A stretch of DNA of 6,384 nucleotides from Chitinophagaceae bacterium (GTDB lineage: Bacteria; Bacteroidota; Bacteroidia; Chitinophagales; Chitinophagaceae): positions 1 through 6,384 of the forward strand of contig PMUF01000247.1 in the NCBI GenBank assembly GCA_003167015.1. The letters run 5' to 3'. The notes under the pieces were generated by a model, which made no database searches, was not told the origin of the DNA, and saw nothing but the letters and a program-made list of their open reading frames with translations. A program made the translations under genes and the position numbers. Position 1 is the stretch's first letter; each line of letters begins with the position of its first letter. This document shows positions 1-6,300 of the stretch, piece by piece.

Positions 1-162
1 CGGGGCGCGGATCTCGGCCGGGAAATCCGGGAAGGTAGCGAGGTCGATACCCAGCATGGCAGTATTGTTGGTGAATTGACTGCCCGTTAATTGCATCCCA
101 TCGCCGGAGTCTCCGGCGAATTTTATGACGACGTCCTGAAGGACTTCTTCTTTTTTGTTCAT
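1..162 (-). CDS. korA: 2-oxoacid:ferredoxin oxidoreductase, alpha subunit (KorA type), N-terminal fragment
   Basis: This is the first 54 codons of a longer gene that leaves the window at its left edge. The ATG is at 160-162 on the minus strand. The peptide begins MNKKEEVLQDVVIKFAGDSG and continues through DGMQLTGSQF to ATFPDFPAEIRAP. These are hallmarks of the gamma-type domain at the N-terminus of Bacteroidota 2-oxoglutarate (2-oxoacid):acceptor oxidoreductase alpha subunits; the GDSGDGM stretch at residues 17-23 is especially typical. Members of this family, with a partner beta subunit (KorB), oxidatively decarboxylate 2-oxoglutarate or related 2-oxoacids to acyl-CoA while reducing ferredoxin, in the cytoplasm. 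The beta subunit would be expected just beyond the left edge. The start is chosen because it is the first Met, the family-like sequence begins soon after it, and a promoter-like element lies about 20 bp upstream. Substrate specificity (2-oxoglutarate versus other 2-oxoacids) cannot be judged from this fragment. Confidence 0.88.
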   Translation of the reverse strand, partial: MNKKEEVLQDVVIKFAGDSGDGMQLTGSQFTNNTAMLGIDLATFPDFPAEIRAP

Positions 163-180
163 ACTGTGCGGTTCTGTCTG

Positions 181-217
181 CAAAGGTAGGGTAAAAAGGG
201 GTGTGGAATTTGCGCAA
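181..217 (-). promoter_or_regulatory. Candidate Bacteroidota-type promoter for the korA-like gene
   Basis: Read on the minus strand, TACCTTTG at 188-181 matches the Bacteroidota primary sigma factor -7 element TAnnTTTG exactly. It lies 18 bp before the ATG at 162, so transcription would begin roughly 12-15 nt before the start codon. The -33 element is weak: only a TTG at 217-215, with 26 bp spacing, slightly longer than the usual 19-25. The -7 match is seen directly; its use as a promoter is inferred. Confidence 0.5.
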
Positions 218-232
218 CAGTTCATTTATGGG

Positions 233-273
233 AACGCCCGGAGTCATTGCGATGAATGGTTCCGGGCGTTTTT
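233..273 (+). terminator. Strong hairpin plus T-run, intrinsic-terminator-like, facing the plus strand
   Basis: AACGCCCGGA at 233-242 pairs perfectly with TCCGGGCGTT at 261-270. The stem continues inward through two wobble pairs (243/260 and 244/259) and CATT/AATG (245-248/255-258), giving 16 pairs around a 6-nt GCGATG loop. Five T's follow at 269-273, then GTT. The wobbles are G-U only in plus-strand RNA and become C-A mismatches on the minus strand, so both stem and T-run favour plus-strand transcription. No plus-strand gene precedes it in the window. The upstream YXWGXW gene is on the minus strand and may use the stem as a weaker 3' end. Confidence 0.6.
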
Positions 274-301
274 GTTGCCGGTGTTGAAGCCGCCTGTAAG
301 A

Positions 302-317
302 GGACGCGCGAGCGTCC
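302..317. repeat. Short perfect hairpin with a GCGA tetraloop
   Basis: GGACGC (302-307) and GCGTCC (312-317) form a perfect 6-bp stem. In plus-strand RNA the loop is GCGA, a stable GNRA tetraloop. On the minus strand it lies about 42 nt beyond the stop of the YXWGXW gene and is followed by TCTTAC, a poor U-tract, so it is at best a weak terminator or 3'-end stabiliser for that gene. Apart from this hairpin, the larger hairpin at 233-273 and the promoter candidate near 181, the gene-free stretch 163-358 shows nothing recognisable. Confidence 0.35.
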
Positions 318-358
318 GATACTAGAAGAGTGAGCGCTGTGGTCGGGCAAGGCAGATA

Positions 359-658
359 TTAACCCCAGTGGCCTGCCACCCAATAGGATCCCTTGCTGTT
401 TCTGCCCCAGCGGCCTGCTACCCATACCTTGTGGCCCTGTGGAGGCAAATCCCAATGTCCGGGTACTTCTGCATAGGCCCCGTTGCTCCAGTTCCACTCG
501 GTACCGACCCACACATGATTGGGGGAAGGGCGGGCCGGACGTGCTCTGACATGTGCAGCAGGGTGTACTTTTACATAATTGTGATCCTGGGCGTTTACGC
601 CATTGACCATCAGGAGCATACCTGCGCTAAGCAGGGTCATTAAAATTAATTTACGCAT
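359..658 (-). CDS. Secreted YXWGXW-repeat protein
   Basis: This is a 99-residue protein with a typical Sec signal peptide: a basic start (MRK), a hydrophobic core (LILMTLLSAGMLLMVNG) and a likely cleavage after VNA at residues 21-23. It has no lipobox cysteine, so it should be free in the periplasm or exported. The mature part carries a short basic, Pro/Ala-rich stretch (HVRARPARPSP, residues 36-46) and then two Trp-rich units. The first runs from VWVGTEWNW (about residue 49) to VPGHW (69); the second from VWVAGRWG (about 78) to VAGHWG (99). The W-x-x-G-x-W pattern is that of the YXWGXW/WXXGXW repeat family, whose molecular function is not established; these are small envelope proteins, often with more repeats. 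The start is the first ATG and gives a complete signal peptide. The gene is divergent from the DUF763 gene, with 115 bp between the starts. No partner gene suggests a pathway. Confidence 0.85.
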   Translation of the reverse strand: MRKLILMTLLSAGMLLMVNGVNAQDHNYVKVHPAAHVRARPARPSPNHVWVGTEWNWSNGAYAEVPGHWDLPPQGHKVWVAGRWGRNSKGSYWVAGHWG

Positions 659-684
659 AGATTCAGCTTTATGGGGGTTAAGCC

Positions 685-718
685 AAATTCATGCCACCGG
701 GGAAAAATTCATGCCGCC
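685..718. repeat. Pair of 14-bp direct repeats in the divergent intergenic region
   Basis: AAATTCATGCCACC at 685-698 and AAATTCATGCCGCC at 705-718 differ at one position and are offset by 20 bp, close to two helical turns. They lie 27-60 bp upstream of the YXWGXW gene start, the distance where an activator would bind for the minus-strand gene. On the minus strand the copy nearer the gene reads TGAATTTG, one mismatch from the -7 consensus TAnnTTTG, so it may overlap a promoter. The repeat itself is seen directly; its function is inferred. Confidence 0.45.
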
Positions 719-744
719 TCGCCGGAGGGTTTATCGAAAACAAA

Positions 745-761
745 TGCTAATTTCGTTAGCA
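745..761. promoter_or_regulatory. Palindromic operator-like site before the DUF763 gene
   Basis: TGCTAATTTCGTTAGCA is a 6-bp perfect inverted repeat with a 5-bp centre, 12 bp before the DUF763 ATG. An overlapping second inverted repeat, ATTTC (750-754) and GAAAT (766-770), shares its right part. Inside the palindrome, TAATTTCG (748-755) is one mismatch from the -7 element TAnnTTTG, so a bound repressor would cover the promoter. The arrangement resembles an autorepressor or damage-response operator, but no regulator gene is present in the window to confirm this. Confidence 0.45.
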
Positions 762-773
762 AACTGAAATATA

Positions 774-2045
774 ATGAAACGATCCGGTGCGGCAGATCTT
801 CCTTTGCATAACGGCCATGTCCCGCAGTGGCTGGCTCAGCGCATGTCGCGGTTAGGGCTAGCCGTTACTGAAGTTTTGTTGGCGCAATTCGGCAAGAACG
901 AGGTATTACGCCGGCTGAGTGATCCCTTCTGGTTTCAAAGCCTGGGGGCCGTGATGGGGATGGACTGGCATTCTTCCGGTATCACCACTTCCGTCATGGG
1001 CGCTTTGAAAAAGTCGATCAATCCCCTATCCCGGGAGCTGGGCATTTATATCTGTGGCGGGAAAGGCGCTTCCTCCCGGCAGGCGCCGGAAGAGATCCGG
1101 AAGGCATGCGACAGCACGGGGCTCGACGCAGCGCAGCTGGTGCGTTGCAGTAAGTTGAGCGCCAAAGTAGACAATACGGTCGTGCAAGACGGCTTTCAGT
1201 TATACCTGCACAACTTTATCCTCAGCGATGAAGGTCAGTGGACAGTGATCCAGCAAGGGATGAGTGCGACCAGTTCGATGGCCCGACGGTATCATTGGCA
1301 TTCTGCCGGGCTGCAATCCTTCGTGGAGGAACCGCACACGGCTATTTGCGGATACCCTCAGTGCGACATCCTCAATCTGGCGGACCGCCTGGCCTGTCCT
1401 GCGCGGAATGCCGTCCTTTCCATCACCCGGGAAAAGCCTGAGACGATGATGCGCGACATTCAACACCTGGTATAGCCTTCCCATCATGACGTCCGGACGG
1501 AAGATGTAGACCTTAGAAGGCTCGGCGCCATTCTATGGCTGGCGTTTGACCGGCAGCCTTCCGATTTTGAGGAATTGTTGTTGCTGGAAGGCGTAGGCCC
1601 CCGTACGTTGCAGTCGCTGGCTTTGGTGAGTGAAGTTATCTATGGCACGCAGTCACGCTTTCGTGATCCTGCCAGGTTTTCATTTGCCCATGGAGGTAAG
1701 GACGGTCACCCTTTTCCCGTTCCGGTGAAAGTGTATGATGAGACGATCGGTATCCTGCAAATGGCCGTACAGAAGGCAAAGATCGGCCAGAGTGACAGAT
1801 TGGATGCCGTACGACGGCTCAGCGAATTGGCACAGCGCGCGGAAAAAGATTTCACTCCCTCCGGCGGGTTGGAGGAGTTTATCGAAAAGGAGAGGCGGGA
1901 TTCCTGGCAATATGGGGGAAGGACCGTTTATGGCCGGGAAAAGCCTCCGTTACGGAAGACGCCATCGCAGGAGGGACAAAAAGCCGCGCAGGAGCAAAAA
2001 GCCACGCAGGAGCGAAAACCCGCCCGGCAGCTCAGGTTGTTCTAA
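774..2045 (+). pseudogene. DUF763-family protein gene interrupted by one in-frame TAG
   Basis: The frame spans 424 codons including the final TAA, close to normal DUF763 length, but codon 234 (1473-1475) is TAG. The first part begins MKRSGAADLPLHNGHVPQWL and carries further family blocks: MDWHSSGITTSVMGALKKSI, ELGIYICGGKGASSR, FQLYLHNFILSDEGQWTVIQ and ARRYHWHS. After the stop the same frame resumes with PSHHDVRTEDVDLRRLG and reaches LLLLEGVGPRTLQSLALVSE (268-287), a helix-hairpin-helix motif with hairpin GVGPRT, then DPARFSFAHGGKDGHPFPVP. There is no frameshift and no second stop. The C-terminus is a Gln/Lys-rich linker of near-repeats ending in QLRLF, which resembles a beta-clamp-binding peptide. 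DUF763 has no established function as far as I know; the helix-hairpin-helix motif suggests DNA binding. The first segment alone (774-1475) would make 233 residues lacking both motifs. A recent nonsense mutation, a sequencing error, or readthrough are all possible. Being divergent from a secreted protein and convergent with a small ORF, it appears monocistronic. Confidence 0.85.
1965..2021 (+). repeat. Imperfect 18-bp tandem repeat coding a Gln/Lys-rich linker
   Basis: Three near-copies follow one another in frame and encode SQEGQKA, AQEQKA and TQERKP. The first copy has one extra codon. They form a charged, probably disordered linker between the DUF763 domain and the terminal QLRLF motif. 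Such codon repeats expand and contract easily, so linker length may vary among strains. Confidence 0.6.
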
Positions 2046-2221
2046 CTGTCATTGCGGTTCGCCATTTGCGAACTTTTTGCGGCCGGGGCACTCTTCAACC
2101 CAGGATTTCTGGATAACAGCTCCTCGGCCTTATCCGTCATGCCCTGTGTAGTGCGCCATTTTTTGATAAGCTTGCGCAATACCCGTTCTTTTTCCGCTTT
2201 CTCTTTTGTGGAATCGTTCAT
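2042..2221 (-). CDS. Small charged hypothetical protein
   Basis: Starting from the ATG at 2219-2221 this is 59 residues, beginning MNDSTKEKAEKERVLRKLIK. I do not recognise a family. It is highly charged, has no signal peptide or membrane segment, and its first half (about residues 4-22) is strongly helical, possibly a short coiled coil; the tail is Ala/Ser/Lys-rich and probably disordered. The start is uncertain. The same frame extends upstream to an ATG at 2294-2296, adding 25 residues (MAKRNLPGDAPIFIPQVFTR onward) for 84 in total. The shorter start is preferred because AAGGG lies 8 bp before it, no such signal precedes the longer one, and a nested inverted repeat occupies the intervening DNA. 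It lies downstream of glk on the same strand, 115 bp from the glk stop (40 bp with the longer start), so it may be the last gene of the icmF-glk unit. Its stop codon overlaps the DUF763 stop by 4 bp. Confidence 0.5.
   Translation of the reverse strand: MNDSTKEKAEKERVLRKLIKKWRTTQGMTDKAEELLSRNPGLKSAPAAKSSQMANRNDS
2057..2078 (+). terminator. Intrinsic terminator of the DUF763 gene, inside the opposing ORF
   Basis: GTTCGC (2057-2062), loop CATTT, GCGAAC (2068-2073), followed directly by five T's (2074-2078), lies 11 nt past the DUF763 TAA. The stem is short but perfect and the T-run is on the plus strand, so it should end the DUF763 transcript. The same bases code for the C-terminal residues of the minus-strand ORF. 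Confidence 0.6.
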
Positions 2222-2236
2222 AGCCTTAACCCTTAA

Positions 2237-2278
2237 CCTGGTGAATACTTGAGGTATAAAGATAGGGGCATCACCAGG
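2237..2278. repeat. Nested inverted repeat upstream of the small ORF
   Basis: CCTGGTGA (2237-2244) and TCACCAGG (2271-2278) are perfect 8-bp inverted copies 26 bp apart. Inside them ATAC (2245-2248) and GTAT (2254-2257) form a smaller stem directly adjacent to the left arm. Two copies of CCTTAAC (2224-2230 and 2231-2237) adjoin it. If translation starts at 2221 this would be a structured leader or operator; if it starts at 2296 it is coding. The repeat is seen directly and its function is unknown. Confidence 0.4.
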
Positions 2279-2336
2279 CAGATTTCGTTTTGCCATAGCG
2301 GTGATTTAATCAGGTAATGGTTTTCTTTATTAATGC

Positions 2337-3353
2337 TTACATATTATAGGCTCCGTAGTAAGCCGCGCCCTGCAGGGCCATTTTATCGTTCAATACAACG
2401 TGGACAGGTATCCTGTCGGACAGATCATGCATACGGCCGTTATTATCGAAATGTCGCGTCCAGCTGTCGCCTTGGAGCAAGGGAAGTATTTTTGGGGGTA
2501 TTCCGCCGGCCAGGTAAAGGCCGCCGGTAGCCATGAGTTTCAGCACAAGGCTGGAGGCTTCCGTGGCGAGGTAGCGGACGAAGAGCTCCATCGTCTGGGC
2601 ACAGACGAGATCTTCATGATGCAGGGCCGCCTGGCTGATGACGGCTGCGGGATCTTCGTCCTGCATCCGCTGGGATAACCATTCCGGAATTTGCTCTTTT
2701 CGGTGATCGGTCAGAAAATGAAAGATGTTTTTAATACCCATACCCGATACGACTCGCTCCCAGCTCACATGACCATACTGCTGTTGCAGATAATGAAAGA
2801 TCTCTATGTCTATGGGCATACGGGGTCCGAAATCGCTGTGCCCTCCTTCCGTGGCAAAGGGATGATAACGTTGCCCATCCCAGAACAGGCCTGCTTCACC
2901 CAGTCCGGTGCCGGGCGCGATGATGGCGATGTTGCCTTTCGACCCGGCCTGCCCTTCCGCAAGTGTAGCCAGCTCTTTTGCATCCAGCCCTGCCATGCCG
3001 TAGGCAGTGGCTTCCAGGTCGTTGATAAAGCAGACAGGTATCTTCATCTCCTGGCTCATGACCTTGCTGTCCAGTAGCCAGGGCAGGTTGGTCAGCTTAC
3101 TTTGGCCATTGATCACCGGGCCGGCTACAGCAGCGGAGATCCGGTCGGGCAATTTGCCACCTGAAAAATCATGGATGATATCGGTAAGAGAAGGATGGTC
3201 TTTGGAAACGTATCGTTGTTCTTTGACGATCGACAGCCCTTTGTCGCCGGATTCATAGAGGGCGACATTGGTTTTGGTGCCGCCGATGTCGGCAGCCAGG
3301 ATAGCGATCGGTTGTTTCTGATGGATCTCGTTTTTGAAGGCTATTTTCAGCAT
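2337..3353 (-). CDS. glk: Glucokinase (ATP-dependent, Glk family)
   Basis: This 338-residue cytoplasmic enzyme would phosphorylate glucose with ATP to glucose 6-phosphate at the entry to glycolysis. It belongs to the Glk group rather than the ROK kinases: there is no ROK zinc motif, and the E. coli Glk landmarks are present. From the ATG at 3351-3353 these are the phosphate-binding ADIGGTKTNVAL (21-32); AVAGPV (75-80); CFINDLEATAYG (108-119) with the catalytic Asp at 112 and glucose-binding Asn at 111; APGTGLGEAGL (146-156); EGGHSDFGP (169-177) with glucose ligands Glu169 and His172; and SWERVVSG with Glu199. The C-terminal GGLYLAGGIPPKI is the second nucleotide-binding block. Length is close to E. 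coli Glk (321). A TTG two codons upstream (3357-3359) is possible, but the ATG is preferred and has GGGA directly before it. The icmF stop is only 8 bp upstream, implying co-transcription. No key residue is missing. Confidence 0.93.
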   Translation of the reverse strand: MLKIAFKNEIHQKQPIAILAADIGGTKTNVALYESGDKGLSIVKEQRYVSKDHPSLTDIIHDFSGGKLPDRISAAVAGPVINGQSKLTNLPWLLDSKVMSQEMKIPVCFINDLEATAYGMAGLDAKELATLAEGQAGSKGNIAIIAPGTGLGEAGLFWDGQRYHPFATEGGHSDFGPRMPIDIEIFHYLQQQYGHVSWERVVSGMGIKNIFHFLTDHRKEQIPEWLSQRMQDEDPAAVISQAALHHEDLVCAQTMELFVRYLATEASSLVLKLMATGGLYLAGGIPPKILPLLQGDSWTRHFDNNGRMHDLSDRIPVHVVLNDKMALQGAAYYGAYNM

Positions 3354-3361
3354 TCCCAAAG

Positions 3362-6300
3362 TTACATGTTGCGGCGATATTGACCGCCAACTTCATATAA
3401 AGCATTGGTTATCTCTCCCAGGGTGCAATACCTGACCGTCTCCATCAATTCTTCGAAGAGGTTACCGTTGTTGACGGCCACCGCCTTCAGCCGGCGCAAC
3501 ATGTCCGGGCAACGGTCTGCATTCCTTTCACGGAAAGCCTGCAGGTTCCGGATCTGCTGGTCCTTTTCTTCTGTGGTGCTGCGGATGACTTCCGACGGTA
3601 GGATAGTGGGTGACCCGCCTTTGCCAAGGAAGGTATTGACGCCGACGATAGGCAGTTCGCCGCTGTGCTTGAGGCCTTCATAGTAGAGGCTTTCTTCCTG
3701 GATCTTGTTCCGCTGGTACATCCTTTCCATGGCGCCCAGTACCCCGCCGCGATCCGTCAACCGGTCGAATTCGGTAAGGACAGCCTCTTCCACGAGGTCG
3801 GTCAGCTCTTCTATGGCAAAGCTGCCCTGGATGAAATTTTCCGTCCGGGCGGTACCCAGTTCGCGGTTGATGATCAGCTGGATGGCCATGGCCCGCCGTA
3901 CGCTTTCTTCTGTTGGCGTAGTGATGGCCTCGTCATAGGCATTCGTATGGAGCGAGTTGCAATTGTCATAAATGGCGTACAAGGCCTGCAGCGTGGTCCT
4001 GATATCGTTGAAGTCTATCTCCTGGGCATGCAGGCTGCGGCCGCTGGTCTGGATATGGTACTTTAATTGTTGCGATCGACTGTTGCCTTTATAGATGTGT
4101 TTGATGGCCTTGGCCCAGATCCGCCTGGCGACCCGGCCGATCACGCTGTATTCGGGGTCCATGCCATTGCTGAAGAAAAAGGAAAGGTTGGGGGCAAACT
4201 CGTCGAGCGCCATGCCTCTGCTGAGATAGTATTCCACATAGGTGAAACCGTTAGCGAGCGTAAACGCCAGCTGGGTGATAGGGTTGGCGCCAGCCTCGGC
4301 GATATGATAGCCGCTGATGGAGACGCTATAAAAATTGCGCACCTTCCGGCGGATGAACCATTCCTGCACGTCGCCCATCAGACGCAGAGCGAATTCCGTA
4401 CTGAATATACACGTATTCTGTGCCTGGTCCTCCTTGAGGATGTCGGCTTGTACCGTTCCCCTCACCTGTGACAGGGCTTCTGCCCTGATCTTTTCATAGA
4501 TATCCGGCGGCAGTACTTCTTCGCCGCTGAGCCCCAGCAGGGTGAGGCCTAAGCCGTTGTTGCCTTCGGGCAGGTCGCCGGCATAGTGGGCCTTGGCGTG
4601 CGTCACCCCGCCGTTGGCGGCTACCCCGCCGTTTGCGGCCAGATATTTCTCGCACTGCTGGTCGATAGCCGCATTCAGGAAGAAGGCCAGCAGGATAGGC
4701 GCGGGACCGTTGATGGTCATGCTGACGGAAGTCCGCGGGTCGCAGAGGTCGAATCCGCTGTAGAGTTTTTTTGCATCGTCGACTGTGGCGATGCTGACGC
4801 CGGCATTGCCGATCTTTCCATAGATATCCGGCCGGTAGTCGGGATCTTCTCCGTATAAGGTCACCGAGTCGAATGCTGTGCTGAGCCGCTTGGCGGGCTG
4901 GCCGGCGGAGACGTAATGGAATCGTTTGTTGGTACGCTCCGGGCTGCCTTCTCCGGCAAACATCCGGGTGGGATCTTCTTCCGACCGTTTCAACGGGAAG
5001 GTGCCCGCGGTAAAGGGATATTTGCCGGGGAAATTTTCCTGCACCCGCCAGCGAAGGATGTCGCCCCAGTCTTTGAAGCGTGGTACGGCGATACGGGGGA
5101 TGCGGAGATGGGAAAGTGATTCGGTGTAGAGCGGTTGTTGAATCTTTTTTCCACGCACTTCATACTCGAAATATTCTTTCCGATAGCGGTCCCGGGTAGT
5201 CTCCCACTCTTCGATTAATTTTTTGCAGACGGGCATCAATTGCTTTTCCAGCCACTCCTTCCGCTCTTCCAATGGCTGGCGGCCGGGAGATTCCGCGGGC
5301 AATTCCTCCAGTGCGCCTGTCACCTTGTAGAGGCGTGAGGCGATGTCAGCCTGCTCGTCCGTCCGTTGGTTATAGTCCCGGATCGAGGCGGTGATCTCGG
5401 AAAGATATCTTACCCGGGACGGCGGAATGATGAGTGATTGGGTAGCGGTATCGCGGAGATGAGGATGCGCTTCGATGGACCCCAGGTGAACACCCGTCTT
5501 TTTTTCAATGGTTGCTATCAACTTATCAAACAATTCGTTGATACCTTCATCATTGAACTGTGCGGCGATGGTACCGACGATGGGCAGATCCCCGTCTTTG
5601 GCATTCCAAAGATTATGATTGCGCTTGTATTGTTTTCTGATATCGTGCAGGGCGTCCAGGGCGCCGGCCTTATCGAATTTATTCAGTACGACGAGGTCGG
5701 CATAATCCAGCATGTTGATCTTTTCCAGTTGTGAAGCTGCCCCATATTCAGGCGTCATGACGTACAGGCTGAGATCGGAGTAATCGAGGATGGAGGCATC
5801 GCTTTGTCCCACGCCCGCCGATTCGAGGATGATCAGGTCGTATCCGGCGGCTTTGCAGATGTCGATGGCTTCTTGTACGTGTGCGCTCAACGCTTTGTCG
5901 CTATCGCGGGTGGCGAGGCTGCGCATATAGGCTCTGGGGCTGGAAATGGCATTCATCCGGATCCTGTCTCCCAGCAGGGCGCCGCCGGTCTTTTTTTTGG
6001 AAGGGTCTACGGAGATCACCGCCAGCGTTTTGTCGGGGAACTGATTCAGGTAGCGCCGTACAAGTTCATCGGTGACGGAAGATTTACCAGCGCCGCCTGT
6101 GCCGGTGATGCCGATCACGGGGATGGTGATGCCTGAGGTGGGCGGCTCAGCCGCCCCCGCGGCCCCTTGGGCGGGCAATTGGCCTGCGACCTGGGGCGCC
6201 GCCACTCCATTCTCCGCATTCGTTATCGCCCGCGCGATCTTCCGGATATCTTTCCATTCCCCCAGTTTCATTTCACCTTTGAAATTCGACGGACTGCCAT

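Noticed and set aside
222..512. Minus-strand open frame overlapping the YXWGXW gene in another frame.
   Set aside because: It overlaps the signal-peptide-bearing repeat protein, has no family resemblance, and crosses the terminator-like hairpin.
1575..2045. Treating the DUF763 C-terminal half as a separate gene starting at TTG 1575.
   Set aside because: The frame is open and family-like from 1476 back to the TAG, and TTG 1575 is in the middle of the helix-hairpin-helix block, so it is the continuation of the upstream gene rather than an independent start.
2302..2312. Palindrome TGATTTAATCA downstream of glk, loosely resembling a CRP/FNR half-site dyad.
   Set aside because: The arms are separated by a single base, not the usual 4-6, it is A/T-rich, and it is expected by chance; no supporting promoter was found.
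2297..2340. Possible terminator after glk on the minus strand.
   Set aside because: Only weak 4-bp complementarities with long loops and no clear T-run following on the minus strand; transcription may continue into the small ORF.
4067..4471. Long open frame on the plus strand opposite icmF (and several like it across 3400-6380).
   Set aside because: These are antisense shadows caused by GC-biased codon use in icmF; none shows recognisable domains or start signals.
5991..5998. Eight-A run in the icmF coding strand containing A AAA AAG in the phase of a -1 slippery heptamer.
   Set aside because: It encodes Lys-Lys-Lys in the expected VDPSKKKTGG block of the G domain. A -1 shift would reach a stop about 30 codons later, with no downstream structure noticed, so it is treated as ordinary coding.
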